The notes: generated by a model not told the origin, from the letters alone. A DNA stretch of 64,000 bases from Pseudomonas spelaei (GCF_009724245.1 NZ_WNNK01000012.1:124001-188000), one strand, 5' to 3'; numbered from the stretch's first letter, positions 42,664-52,027 are shown. Numbers and translations: made by a program.

Positions 42664-43146
42664 ATGAAAAGCTTGAAAACCCTCGTTTGTGCAACTTCTT
42701 TCGCAATGTGTTTTGGCGCCGCTTCCATGGCGACTGCTGCTTCGGTCTCGCCGGAAGGTCCGTTCTCGACGAATGCGGGCACCATTGTAGTGAAGTCGCC
42801 TTCGTCCTTCGGTGCCGCCGTGACCTGCGGCATTACCTTTACCGGCAACGTTAGCGGTGGCGTGGCTTCGATCAACGGTGCAACACTGACCGGTGGCGGT
42901 CTGTGCGGTCTGCCTAAGCTGACCAACATTCCTTGGGTGCTGACTGCGGCGTCTCCTACCACCGGGACTGTGACCAACGTCGGCTATCAGATCACCTCGA
43001 TCCCTGCCACCAACTGCGGTCCAACCACTATTGCCGTCGCTTGGACAGCCGGCACTAAAACCCTCTCGGCTGCCAGTCAAGCGCTGAGCGGCAACTGCAC
43101 CGTGGTGTCGCTGAGCGTTGTGGCACCAACGCTGTCGGTTAATTAA
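42664..43146 (+). CDS. praB: PraB-like secreted protein, copy 2 (closest to PraB)
   Basis: 160-aa exported protein with a signal peptide ending ASMATAASV. The mature region has GPFSTNAGTIVVKSP, VTCGITF, GLCGLPKLTNIPW, TNCG and the C-terminal SGNCTVVSLSV, giving four regularly spaced cysteines that could form disulfides. It matches the PraB family of secreted proteins linked to alkane use and biofilm in Pseudomonas. GAGGA lies before ATG 42664. Symbol assigned by family resemblance only. Confidence 0.8.
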   Translation: MKSLKTLVCATSFAMCFGAASMATAASVSPEGPFSTNAGTIVVKSPSSFGAAVTCGITFTGNVSGGVASINGATLTGGGLCGLPKLTNIPWVLTAASPTTGTVTNVGYQITSIPATNCGPTTIAVAWTAGTKTLSAASQALSGNCTVVSLSVVAPTLSVN

Positions 43147-43186
43147 TACCTGCAAGACTCCGTAAAGGGTTGATCACCCGTTAAAA

Positions 43187-43214
43187 GACCGGTGCCTCGC
43201 AAGAGGCGCCGGTC
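43187..43214 (+). terminator. Stem-loop between praB-like copies 2 and 3
   Basis: GACCGGTGCCTC and GAGGCGCCGGTC pair as a 12-bp stem with one G-T pair and a GCAA loop. No U-tract follows. It may reduce read-through or protect the mRNA 3' end of copy 2; it is not a standard terminator. Confidence 0.4.
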
Positions 43215-43252
43215 AACGATAAACATGATGTTGATCGTTCGAGGGACTGAAC

Positions 43253-43747
43253 ATGAACGGCCTGTCGAAAATAATTATAAATGGAGCACTATTGGTCGGG
43301 TTTAGTAGTGCAACTTATATGGCCAGTGCAGCGAGTTTTGTACCCCCAGGAATGTTCTCCGGTGCGGGCGGTACAATCACCATAAAAACGCCGACTACTT
43401 TTGGTTCGCCAGTGACATGTGGCATCAGTGTGAATGGAAGTATCGGCGAGTTTACGGAGCCGAGGATTACCGGGGTCAGCATTACCGGTGCTGGTGTTTG
43501 CGGGTTGTTGAAGGCCAACTATTTGTCATGGCCGCTGAGGGCCGATTCCCTGACTTCCGGTTATTTATCTGAGGTGGGATTCACTATCAAGGGCATCTTG
43601 CCGGCTACGAATTGCGGGTTCGGCACAATGAATATTAACTGGAATAATGTGAGCAAGCGCTTGACCGTATCTAATCAAGCGCTGTCCGGGAACTGCACAG
43701 TGGTCTCCCTGGAAATTGTATTGCCCTCGCTTTCGATCGCTAACTGA
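43253..43747 (+). CDS. PraB-like secreted protein, copy 3
   Basis: 164-aa exported protein with a signal peptide ending MASAASFV. It shares with copy 2 the arrangement GxFSxxxGTIxIKxP, VTCGIS, GVCGLLKANYLSW, TNCG and SGNCTVVSLEI, so the two come from a duplication. Codon use looks more AT-rich than in copy 2 (for example AAAATAATTATAAAT near the start). GAGGGA precedes ATG 43253. Confidence 0.78.
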   Translation: MNGLSKIIINGALLVGFSSATYMASAASFVPPGMFSGAGGTITIKTPTTFGSPVTCGISVNGSIGEFTEPRITGVSITGAGVCGLLKANYLSWPLRADSLTSGYLSEVGFTIKGILPATNCGFGTMNINWNNVSKRLTVSNQALSGNCTVVSLEIVLPSLSIAN

Positions 43748-43864
43748 GAAGTGTTGGGAGCAAGAAGTTGGTAGGTCTTAAAAGTTAGCGTATCTGAATA
43801 TTGATTTTAGCGGTGCATGGGACTCTGGATAGCGTTGGTCGCGAATAATAACAAGGGGTAAAAA

Positions 43865-45310
43865 ATGTATAATAAAAAACAACACGCTCGCACCCTGCTA
43901 GGGCTGGCATTGCTGGGAGGGCTGATGACTTCCACACCGACACAGGCGGGTGGTTTTTCCACCCCCACTTATGGCGCACCAGGCTGGGGCCGTGCCTTTG
44001 GTGGTGGTTCACTGTTCAAGAACGACCCAAGTGCCGCTTATAACAACCCGGCGGCCATGGCGTTCATAGATTCGACCATTGCACAACAAACGGTCGATTA
44101 CGCCCGGGTCAAGATTAAATACAGCGGCCAGGCTTATGACTACGCGGGTAACCCCGTGACCAATACACCTGTTCTTGATGACCAGGGCACGATGGGAGAT
44201 CCCACGCTCAACAATAATAACGGTGGGCAGGGTGGGTTCACCGCGTGGCTGCCTACTGGATTTCTGGTCATTCCCATGGGCGACCGCTTTGCCTTCGGCT
44301 TAAGCCAGGTTGTGCCACAAGGGATGCGTACCACTTGGAGTGAAGACTCGAAATTTCGCGACTTCGCGGTTGACACCAAAATTGAAACTATCGGCCTTAC
44401 CGGTTCTTTGTCGTTCAAGGTCAATGACGAGTTCTCTGTGGGCGGCGGTGCAATTGTTCAGCGTAGCCAAGGTTTCGTCAGCCAGAACGTTGATCTGCTG
44501 GCGGCAGCGGCGGTCTCTCCTGGCCTGGGAGGTTCCGCGTTTCCATCAGGGGTCGGTGAGTCATTGATCCGGGTAAAAGTCGATAACATCTCGGTTGGCT
44601 GGTTTGCGGGCGTAGTGTGGAAACCGACCCTGCAAGACACCCTTGGCTTGAACTATCACGCCAAGATCAAAAACAAGATGACCGGTAAATACAACTTCAA
44701 GACCGATGCCATCGGCCGTAACGCCATGACCAACCCGATAGGGCCCAACGGCGAGACTTTGGTGGAAATGGCTTACCCAGGGCTCAAGCTGTTTCCGGAC
44801 GGCGCTCATGCCAGCACCCAACTGGACATCCCGGCCACGGCTTCCATTGACTGGGTACACCAGTTCAACGACCGCTGGACGTTGGGTATGAGCGCTACCT
44901 GGACCGAATGGTCATCGTTCCAGGACCTGACGCTCAAGTCCCAGGGCATGACCATTGTGGCGATTCCGTATAACTACAAAAACTCGTGGATGACGTCGAT
45001 TGGTGGCGATTACAAAGCCACTGACCAACTCACCTTGCGTGCCGGTGTCGCGTACGACCAGACACCGACCCGCAACTCCACCCGTGACCCACGGATTCCG
45101 GACGGTGATCGCTACTTCCTGGCATTTGGCGCCGGTTATGACATCAAGGCTGTGCCAGGCCTGACCATTGATGGCGCGTACTCGCATCAGTTCGTGCAAA
45201 AGGTCAACCTCAAGACCAAGAACGTCGATCGACTGGGCGCAGCCCAACTGGACGGCACTGCCGAGTCCTCGGGTGACGTGGTCAGCCTGTCGGCCACCTA
45301 CAAGTTCTGA
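43865..45310 (+). CDS. FadL/TodX-type outer-membrane transporter (OmpP1 family)
   Basis: 481-aa outer-membrane beta-barrel for uptake of hydrophobic compounds such as long-chain fatty acids or alkanes. The signal peptide ends STPTQAGG. The N-terminal hatch has the NPA motif in AAYNNPAAMAF, and the C-terminus ends in the aromatic VVSLSATYKF needed for barrel assembly. AAGGGG lies upstream of ATG 43865. Its place between alkB/praB and fadE fits uptake of the substrate for this pathway. Confidence 0.92.
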   Translation: MYNKKQHARTLLGLALLGGLMTSTPTQAGGFSTPTYGAPGWGRAFGGGSLFKNDPSAAYNNPAAMAFIDSTIAQQTVDYARVKIKYSGQAYDYAGNPVTNTPVLDDQGTMGDPTLNNNNGGQGGFTAWLPTGFLVIPMGDRFAFGLSQVVPQGMRTTWSEDSKFRDFAVDTKIETIGLTGSLSFKVNDEFSVGGGAIVQRSQGFVSQNVDLLAAAAVSPGLGGSAFPSGVGESLIRVKVDNISVGWFAGVVWKPTLQDTLGLNYHAKIKNKMTGKYNFKTDAIGRNAMTNPIGPNGETLVEMAYPGLKLFPDGAHASTQLDIPATASIDWVHQFNDRWTLGMSATWTEWSSFQDLTLKSQGMTIVAIPYNYKNSWMTSIGGDYKATDQLTLRAGVAYDQTPTRNSTRDPRIPDGDRYFLAFGAGYDIKAVPGLTIDGAYSHQFVQKVNLKTKNVDRLGAAQLDGTAESSGDVVSLSATYKF

Positions 45311-45456
45311 AGTCGTCCAAGGCAACCGGGGAGAGGGTATCAAGCGCATCTTGATGCTCGCTCCGCGGGGTTAACCAGGCACTCGTTCCATTCTCCTTTC
45401 CTGTTGAACAACAAGGCTGACCCGTTCAGCCGCTATTTTTTCGTCAAAGCATTAAA

Positions 45457-45486
45457 TATAAATTTAAAAACATAATTTGAAATTAT
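45457..45486. promoter_or_regulatory. AT-rich element upstream of fadE with a 15-bp palindrome
   Basis: ATAATTTGAAATTAT at 45472-45486 is a palindrome around a central G, preceded by AAATTTAAAAACAT. The arrangement resembles the AT-rich boxes at 39092-39118 and 40416-40452. It lies 90 bp before the fadE start. Operator function is inference. Confidence 0.4.
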
Positions 45487-45575
45487 CTTTCCAAGTTTGT
45501 AGTGTGGTTTTACGCCGCAGGTCTTCTCGATCTGCCTCCGTATTGGCTACGCCCTGAATCAAGTGAGGTATCTCC

Positions 45576-48113
45576 ATGGTTATCTGGTTATTGGTGGGAC
45601 TCGCTGCGGCGATTGCCCTGGCGTATCGACAAGCCGCTGCCACCCTGTGGCTGGGCGCCGGCCTGATCTGGTTGGCGGGTGGTTATCTGTTCAACGCCGT
45701 GGCAGGTTTTGGTGCCACGGTCACGATGCTGCTGCTGGTGTTACCGGCGCTGTTGCTGTCGATCAAACCCCTGCGCCGCAGCCTGTTGACGAACAAGGCC
45801 CTGGGCCTGTTTCGCACGATCATGCCGGCGATGTCCGACACCGAACGTGCTGCCATCGAGTCCGGGACCGTGTGGTGGGACGCCGAACTCTTCAGTGGCA
45901 AACCCCGTTGGGAGCGCCTGCTGCAAGCCGCACCGGCCAGCCTGACGGTTGAGGAACAAGCCTTCCTCGATAACGAAGTGGAAACCCTCTGCGACATCGC
46001 CAACGACTGGGAAACCACCCAGATCTGGCAAGACATGTCGCCTGAAGGCTGGCAGTACACCAAGGACGCCGGTTTCCTGGGGATGATCATTCCCAAGCAA
46101 TACGGCGGCAAAGGCTTCTCCCACTACGCGCACTCCCAGGTGGTGATGAAGCTGTCGACCCGGTGCTCGGCGGCGGCGATTTCGGTGATGGTGCCTAATT
46201 CACTGGGCCCGGCCGAACTGCTGCTGCACTACGGTACCGACGCCCAGCGCAATTACTATCTGCCACGCCTGGCCCGGGGCGAAGACATCCCGTGCTTCGC
46301 CCTGACCAGCCCGTATGCTGGCTCCGACGCCGGGGCGATTCCTGACCTGGGCATCGTCTGCAAAGGGATGCACGAAGGCCAGGAAGTGCTGGGCTTCAGC
46401 GTCACGTGGGACAAGCGCTACATCACCCTCGGCCCGATCGCCACGGTACTCGGCCTGGCGTTTCGCGCCGAAGATCCGGACGGCCTGCTGGGCCAGCCCG
46501 GTTCCCTGGGCATCACCTGTGCACTGATCCCGACGACTCATCCGGGCGTGAACAGCGGCCGCCGTCACTGGCCCCTCAACGCGGTGTTCCAGAACGGTCC
46601 TACCACTGGCAAGGATGTCTTCATTCCCCTGGAATGGGTTATCGGCGGCCGGGAACAAGTGGGCAATGGCTGGCGCATGTTGATGGAATGCCTGGCCGCC
46701 GGGCGCGCCATTTCCCTGCCGTCGGCCAACGTCGGCCTGGGCAAGGTCGCGGTACGCGGCACCACGGCCTATGCGGCGATGCGCAAACAGTTCGGGCTGC
46801 CCATCGGCAAGTTCGAAGGGGTGCAGGCACCGCTGGCCCGTATGGCCGGGCATTTGTATGCCTGTGATGCGGTGCGCAAGGTGTCGGTGGCGGCCCTGGA
46901 TGCCGGTGAAAAGCCGTCGGTGATTTCTGCGATTGCCAAATACCACGTCACCGAACGTGCGCGGATCATCGTCAACGACGGCATGGACATCGTGGCCGGC
47001 AAAGGCATCTGCATGGGGCCGAACAACTTCCTGGCCCGGGCCTATCAGCAAAGCCCCATCGCCATCACCGTGGAAGGCGCGAACATCATGACCCGCTGCC
47101 TGATCATCTACGGCCAGGGCCTGATTCGTTGCCATCCCTATGTGTTCCGCGAGATGGAAGCCGCACGCAACACTGATCGGCGCAAGGCGTTGGTGGATTT
47201 CGACAGCGCGATGTTCGGTCATCTGAGCTTTGTACTGGCCAATACCGTACGGGCTGCGGTGCATTCGTTGACGGGCGGGCGGCTGATTTCCGTGCCGGGC
47301 AAGACCGAGCCGGCCCTGGCGTCCTACTACCGCCAGGCCAATCGTCTGTCGGTGGTGCTGGCGTTGATTTCCGATATTTCCATGGGCGTGCTGGGCGGTG
47401 CCCTCAAGCGCAAGGAAAGTATCACCGGGCGCCTGGGGGATATTCTGTCCCAGCTGTACATCCTCTCCTGCGTACTCAAGCGCTTCGAGGACGACGGTCG
47501 GCCCCAGGCGGATTTGCCGCTGGTGCATTGGGCGGCGCAGGACGCGTTGTTGCGTGCTCATGAGGCCTTGGCGGAAGTGCTCGACAACTACCCGTCGAAA
47601 CCGGCGGCAGCGGTGGTCCGTGGCTTGAGTTTTCCGTTCGGCATCCCCCAGCGCAAACCCTCGGATCGATTGCTCGCCCAAGTGGCCGAGCTGGTGCAAA
47701 TCCCGGGCGAAACCCGCGACCGCCTGCTGGCCAACTCCTACGTGCCACGGCCGGAAATCGACAAGCTGGCCTACGGCGAACTGGCGTTGCGCCTGTTGCC
47801 ACAAGTGGAAGTCATTGATGCGCGTCTCAAGATGGCGGTCAAGCAGGGCCTGATCGAACCGATGCCGATTTCTGGCACCGCGTTTACTGCCTGGCGCATC
47901 AAGGCGCGGGCACAGGACCTGATCAGCGACGACGAGGACACGCTGCTGGGCCGCTATGTGGAATATGCCGATCACGGTATCCAGGTGGACGACTTCCCAC
48001 AGGACTTCGGATTGCTGGAGGCGTTGCAGCAGCGTCAGCAGGCGCTGGAACAGGCGGCCAAGCCCAGTGTGAAAAAGCGCGTGAACCAAGGCGAAAACGC
48101 ATCGGTTAACTAA
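45576..48113 (+). CDS. fadE: Acyl-CoA dehydrogenase FadE (YafH type)
   Basis: 845-aa flavoenzyme that makes trans-2-enoyl-CoA from acyl-CoA, first step of beta-oxidation. The N-terminus has hydrophobic spans (residues ~1-65), as in E. coli FadE. The acyl-CoA dehydrogenase core begins near residue 85, with GMIIPKQYGGKGFSHYAHSQ, CFALTSPYAGSDAGAIPD and the KFEGVQAPLARMAG block. The C-terminal ~280 residues match DUF1974 of the FadE family. Length is slightly above the 814 aa of E. coli. A GTGAGG lies before ATG 45576. Confidence 0.94.
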   Translation: MVIWLLVGLAAAIALAYRQAAATLWLGAGLIWLAGGYLFNAVAGFGATVTMLLLVLPALLLSIKPLRRSLLTNKALGLFRTIMPAMSDTERAAIESGTVWWDAELFSGKPRWERLLQAAPASLTVEEQAFLDNEVETLCDIANDWETTQIWQDMSPEGWQYTKDAGFLGMIIPKQYGGKGFSHYAHSQVVMKLSTRCSAAAISVMVPNSLGPAELLLHYGTDAQRNYYLPRLARGEDIPCFALTSPYAGSDAGAIPDLGIVCKGMHEGQEVLGFSVTWDKRYITLGPIATVLGLAFRAEDPDGLLGQPGSLGITCALIPTTHPGVNSGRRHWPLNAVFQNGPTTGKDVFIPLEWVIGGREQVGNGWRMLMECLAAGRAISLPSANVGLGKVAVRGTTAYAAMRKQFGLPIGKFEGVQAPLARMAGHLYACDAVRKVSVAALDAGEKPSVISAIAKYHVTERARIIVNDGMDIVAGKGICMGPNNFLARAYQQSPIAITVEGANIMTRCLIIYGQGLIRCHPYVFREMEAARNTDRRKALVDFDSAMFGHLSFVLANTVRAAVHSLTGGRLISVPGKTEPALASYYRQANRLSVVLALISDISMGVLGGALKRKESITGRLGDILSQLYILSCVLKRFEDDGRPQADLPLVHWAAQDALLRAHEALAEVLDNYPSKPAAAVVRGLSFPFGIPQRKPSDRLLAQVAELVQIPGETRDRLLANSYVPRPEIDKLAYGELALRLLPQVEVIDARLKMAVKQGLIEPMPISGTAFTAWRIKARAQDLISDDEDTLLGRYVEYADHGIQVDDFPQDFGLLEALQQRQQALEQAAKPSVKKRVNQGENASVN

Positions 48114-48126
48114 ATAGTGGGTCAGT

Positions 48127-48211
48127 GTGGGAGCTGGCTTGCCTGCGATGCAGACGACTCGGTGCATCAGTTACATCAAGGTGATGCTATCGCAGGCAAG
48201 CCAGCTTCCAC
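48127..48211. repeat. REPIN (class with GTGGGAGCTGGCTTGCC arms)
   Basis: Two REP arms, GTGGGAGCTGGCTTGCCTGC and a near-complementary GCAGGCAAGCCAGCTTCCAC, face each other across about 45 bp. It lies between fadE and the FabG4-like gene. A very similar element is at 53750-53835. Confidence 0.9.
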
Positions 48212-48258
48212 ATGGATCGGGTTTCCAGGGCAGGACAGTGTTGTGAGTGAATCTATCC

Positions 48259-49602
48259 ATGAGTGACAGCTACCTATCCTTCGTCAATTCCCCGTGGGGA
48301 CGCTGGTTCGCCCAGACCGCCGGGTTGCCTCAACCGCTGCCGTTGCAGCGTCATCGCACCGGCCAGCAAGGCTTGGCCAATCCAGTGATTGTCGCGGGAG
48401 CAGGGCGCCTGAGGGGTGAGGTGCAGCGGATTTTCAGCGCCACCGACACCGTGACCGCACAACCGGCGACGATCAAGGCGCCGTCTACGGTCAAGGTTCA
48501 GGGCGCAGTGTTTGATGCCAGCGAGATCGCCGACCTCAAACAGTTGGATGAGCTTTACGAATTCTTCCACACCAACGCCCGGCGCCTGGTGCAGCACGCA
48601 CGCGTGGTGGTGCTGGGCACCGCCCCCGAACAGTGCAAGGCCCTGCCTCAAGCCATCGCACAGCGTGCCTTGGAAGGCTTGGTGCGTTCATTGGCCAAGG
48701 AGTTGCGTCGAGCGATTACAGTGCAGTTGATCTATGTGGCACCGGGTGCCGAAAGCGCGCTGGAAAGCAGCCTGCGATTCTTCCTGTCACGGCGTTCGGC
48801 TTATGTGTCGGGGCAGGTGGTGCGGTTGGAAAAAGCGGTCGATCAAGCTACCGATATCGACTGGGACAAACCCTTCAGTGGTCGCCGCGCCCTGGTCACT
48901 GGCGCCTCCCGAGGCATTGGCCTGGCGATTGCCCAGGTCCTGGCCCGTGACGGTGCGCAGGTGGTGTGCGTGGACGTGCCACAAGCGCAGGAGTCGCTGC
49001 AGCAGGCGGCCAATAGCGTGGGTGGTACGGCGTTGGTGCTGGATATCACCGCCGCCGACGCCCCACAGAAATTGCAGGCCCATGTCAGCGAGCACGGTGC
49101 CTTTGACGTGGTGGTGCACAACGCCGGGATCACCCGGGACAAGACCATCGCCAAGATGACCGAAGCCGCCTGGCGCAGTGTGCTGGCGGTGAATCTGGAC
49201 GCACCGTTGCAGCTCAGTACGGCGTTGCTGGAAGGGCAGGGATTGAAACCGGGTGGGCGGATTGTCTGCGTCTCGTCGATTTCCGGGATCGCCGGCAACC
49301 TGGGGCAAAGTAATTACGCTACTTCCAAGGCCGGGGTGATTGGCCTGGTCCAGGGCCTGGCGCCTCGGGCAGCGCAGCAGCAGGTGACCGTCAATGCCGT
49401 GGCTCCCGGGTTTATCGAAACCCAGATGACCGCGAAGATCCCGCTGATGATTCGCGAAGCCGGGCGGCGAATGAACTCCCTGTCCCAGGGCGGCCAGCCT
49501 ATCGATGTGGCGGAAACCATCGCCTGGCTCGCGCACCCGGCGTCCGGTGGCGTCAACGGTCAGGTGGTGCGGGTTTGCGGCCAAAGCCTGTTGGGAGCCT
49601 GA
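48259..49602 (+). CDS. FabG4-like 3-oxoacyl reductase (two-domain SDR)
   Basis: 447-aa protein of the high-molecular-weight FabG (FabG4) type. The N-terminal ~200 residues are a degenerate Rossmann domain; the C-terminal domain is a full SDR with TGASRGIGLA near residue 214, NAGITRDKTIAKM, catalytic Ser near 340 and YxxxK (Tyr353, Lys357). FabG4 enzymes interconvert (R)-3-hydroxyacyl-CoA and 3-oxoacyl-CoA. ATG 48259 is preferred to GTG 48247. It is followed after 2 bp by the MaoC gene. Confidence 0.9.
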   Translation: MSDSYLSFVNSPWGRWFAQTAGLPQPLPLQRHRTGQQGLANPVIVAGAGRLRGEVQRIFSATDTVTAQPATIKAPSTVKVQGAVFDASEIADLKQLDELYEFFHTNARRLVQHARVVVLGTAPEQCKALPQAIAQRALEGLVRSLAKELRRAITVQLIYVAPGAESALESSLRFFLSRRSAYVSGQVVRLEKAVDQATDIDWDKPFSGRRALVTGASRGIGLAIAQVLARDGAQVVCVDVPQAQESLQQAANSVGGTALVLDITAADAPQKLQAHVSEHGAFDVVVHNAGITRDKTIAKMTEAAWRSVLAVNLDAPLQLSTALLEGQGLKPGGRIVCVSSISGIAGNLGQSNYATSKAGVIGLVQGLAPRAAQQQVTVNAVAPGFIETQMTAKIPLMIREAGRRMNSLSQGGQPIDVAETIAWLAHPASGGVNGQVVRVCGQSLLGA

Positions 49603-49604
49603 CT

Positions 49605-50489
49605 ATGGAGTACGTGACGCAGATTATCGACCCGCCGCCGTCCCGCAACCAACTGCTGTGGGATGGCGTACGCGCCTTGCGTAAACCCAAGCTTGAAGGC
49701 GCGCCGACCTTGCCGAAAGAACGGCTGGTGCGTTCGGCGGTGGAGCTGTCCGCCGCGGGTATCGCGGCTTACGGCCGGACCTGTGGCTTTCGTCGCGAGC
49801 AAGGGGTGCCACTGTCCTATCCCCACGTGTTGGCGTTCCCGTTGCACTTGATGCTGCTGACCCGACCGAGTTTTCCCTACCCCGCCAGCGGCATGGTGCA
49901 CCTGGCCAATCGCATTCGTCAGCATCAGCGGCTGGAGGAGGGCCAGGCCCTGCGTCTGGAGGTGTATTGCGAGCGCTGGGTCGCCCATCCCAAGGGCCAG
50001 GCCCTGAGCATCGCCACTCGTGCCTACAGCGCAGGAGCGTTGGTGTGGGAGAGCGACAGCCTGTATTTGCGCCGTGATGTTGCAGCGCCGGTGGGTGAAC
50101 CGTGGAGCGACGGTTTGCCGTTGGAAACTGAAGGCCTGGCCCGCACGCAGCGCTGGGTGTTGCCTGCCGATCTGGGACGGCGTTTTGCCAAGGTCTCTGG
50201 TGACTACAACCCGATTCACACCTCGGTGATCGGCGCCCGGTTGTTCGGCTTTCGCCGGGCCATCGCCCACGGCATGTGGACCCTCGGTCGCGCGCTGGCT
50301 GCCCAGCAACCACCGGGTGGGCTGGAAACTGCCGAAGCCCATTGCGATTTCAAACTGCCGATCTTCCTGCCCGGGCAGGTCGCCCTGTGGAATGCCCCGG
50401 TGACCGGCCCGCGCCGCGAGTTTGAAGTGCGCAACCTCGCGGGTGACAAACCCCATATGCGCGGCCTGTTTATCTGGACTGCCAGATGA
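49605..50489 (+). CDS. MaoC-family (R)-specific enoyl-CoA hydratase-like protein
   Basis: 294-aa double hot-dog protein. The catalytic motif GDYNPIHTSVIGARLFGFRR, with Asp and His of the hydratase-2 motif, lies near residue 200, followed by AIAHGMWTLGRAL. Members add water to trans-2-enoyl-CoA to give (R)-3-hydroxyacyl-CoA. The start at ATG 49605 is 2 bp after the FabG4 gene, so they are likely co-translated and work in sequence. Confidence 0.9.
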   Translation: MEYVTQIIDPPPSRNQLLWDGVRALRKPKLEGAPTLPKERLVRSAVELSAAGIAAYGRTCGFRREQGVPLSYPHVLAFPLHLMLLTRPSFPYPASGMVHLANRIRQHQRLEEGQALRLEVYCERWVAHPKGQALSIATRAYSAGALVWESDSLYLRRDVAAPVGEPWSDGLPLETEGLARTQRWVLPADLGRRFAKVSGDYNPIHTSVIGARLFGFRRAIAHGMWTLGRALAAQQPPGGLETAEAHCDFKLPIFLPGQVALWNAPVTGPRREFEVRNLAGDKPHMRGLFIWTAR

Positions 50490-50522
50490 CAATCATCCGC
50501 CGCCGTAACCCCCATAACCCCC

Positions 50523-50637
50523 GTAGCAGCTGTCGAGCGCCAGCGAGGCTGCGTATGGCCACGCCACTGCCATTGCGCCGGGCGCTGAAACCGAGTTGCT
50601 GCCATACGCAGCCTCGCTGGCGCTCGACAGCTGCTAC
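50523..50637. repeat. REPIN (variant with GTAGCAGCTGTCGAGC arms)
   Basis: Arms GTAGCAGCTGTCGAGCGCCA and its reverse complement ending GCTGCTAC form a perfect or near-perfect inverted repeat of about 37 bp each side of a 41-bp centre. It lies between the maoC and thiolase genes. The core CTGTCGAGC-CAGCGAGGCTGCG is shared with the array at 1-1147, with GTAGCAG in place of GTGGGAG. Confidence 0.9.
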
Positions 50638-50697
50638 GACGACATGATGACGATGATGACGAGGGCTACGTATTGATTTCCAGAATGAGAGCCATCC

Positions 50698-51996
50698 ATG
50701 AGTGACTACAGCTTCAACCCCGCGCCGACCCGTCGCGTCGCGATTATCGGCGGCAACCGCATCCCGTTTGCCCGCTCCAACACGGTGTACGCCCACGACA
50801 GCAACCAGGATTTGCTGGTCGCCGCCCTGCAAGGTCTGGTCGACCGCTACAACCTCCACGGCCAACGCCTCGGTGAGTTCGTCGCAGGTGCCGTGATCAA
50901 GCATTCCCGGGATTTCAACCTGGCCCGGGAAAGCCTGCTGTCCACCACGCTGTCCCCCGAAACCCCAGCCTATGACCTACAGCAAGCCTGTGGCACCGGC
51001 CTGGAAGCGGCCTTGCTGGTGGCCAACAAAATCGCCCTCGGCCAGATTGAAGTGGGCATTGCCGGCGGCGCCGACACCACTTCCGATGCCCCCATCGGCA
51101 TTAATGAATCCCTGCGCCGCACCTTGCTTGCGGCCAACCGCGCCAAGGGCACCGGGGCTAAATTGCGCAGCTTGTTGAGCGTGCGGCCTTCGATGTTGTT
51201 CAAGCCGCTGCTGCCGCGCAATGGCGAACCCCGCACCGGCCTGTCCATGGGCGAGCACTGCGAAGAAATGGCCAAGCGCTGGCAGATCAAACGCCTGGCT
51301 CAGGACGAATTGACCCTCACCAGTCACCAGCGGCTGGATGCGGCCTATCAACGCGGCTTCTTCGACGACCTGATCAGCCCTTATCGCGGGCTGGCTCGGG
51401 ACAACAACCTGCGCGCCGACGCGAGCCTGGAAAAACTCGCCGGGCTGTCCCCGGCCTACGACCGTCAAAATGGCACCCTCACGGCGGGCAACTCCACACC
51501 CTTGACCGACGGTGCCTCGGTGGTACTGCTGGCCAGCGAAGCGTGGGCTGTCGAGCACGGTCTGCCGGTGTTGGCCTACCTGCGTACTGGTGAAACCGCG
51601 GCGGTGAATTTTGTCGACGGCAGCGAAGGCTTGTTGATGGCTCCGGCTTACGCTGTGCCCCGCATGCTCAAGCGCGAAGGGCTAAGCTTTGCCGACTTTG
51701 ATTTTTTCGAGATCCATGAAGCCTTCGCCGCCCAGGTGTTGTGCACCCTCAAGGCCTGGGAAGACGCCGACTACTGCCGTGAACGCCTGGGCCTGGATGC
51801 GCCGTTGGGCGTCATCGACCGCGCCAGGATGAACGTCAATGGCGGCTCCCTGGGCTGCGGTCACCCGTTCGCCGCCACCGGTGGCCGACAGCTGGCGGCG
51901 TTGGCCAAGGCAATCCATCAGCGCGGCGGTGGGCGTGGCTTGATATCGATCTGCGCAGCCGGTGGGCTGGGCATCACCGCCATCGTCGAAAAGTAG
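50698..51996 (+). CDS. Acetyl-CoA C-acyltransferase (FadI-like thiolase)
   Basis: 432-aa thiolase that cleaves 3-oxoacyl-CoA with CoA. The acylated cysteine is Cys98 in QQACGTGLEA; the histidine is His389 in GHPFAATGG; the second cysteine is Cys419 in SICAAGGLG. The FFEIHEAFAAQ motif lies near residue 340. It resembles FadI more than FadA. It follows the REPIN and precedes fadD by 31 bp. Confidence 0.93.
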   Translation: MSDYSFNPAPTRRVAIIGGNRIPFARSNTVYAHDSNQDLLVAALQGLVDRYNLHGQRLGEFVAGAVIKHSRDFNLARESLLSTTLSPETPAYDLQQACGTGLEAALLVANKIALGQIEVGIAGGADTTSDAPIGINESLRRTLLAANRAKGTGAKLRSLLSVRPSMLFKPLLPRNGEPRTGLSMGEHCEEMAKRWQIKRLAQDELTLTSHQRLDAAYQRGFFDDLISPYRGLARDNNLRADASLEKLAGLSPAYDRQNGTLTAGNSTPLTDGASVVLLASEAWAVEHGLPVLAYLRTGETAAVNFVDGSEGLLMAPAYAVPRMLKREGLSFADFDFFEIHEAFAAQVLCTLKAWEDADYCRERLGLDAPLGVIDRARMNVNGGSLGCGHPFAATGGRQLAALAKAIHQRGGGRGLISICAAGGLGITAIVEK

Positions 51997-52027
51997 CTCT
52001 GCCAAAAACAACAACAAGGAGACTGCC

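Noticed and set aside
46200..48167. 655-aa antisense open frame opposite fadE
   Set aside because: Shadow of fadE; the translation has low-complexity H/Q/R composition and no recognised motif.
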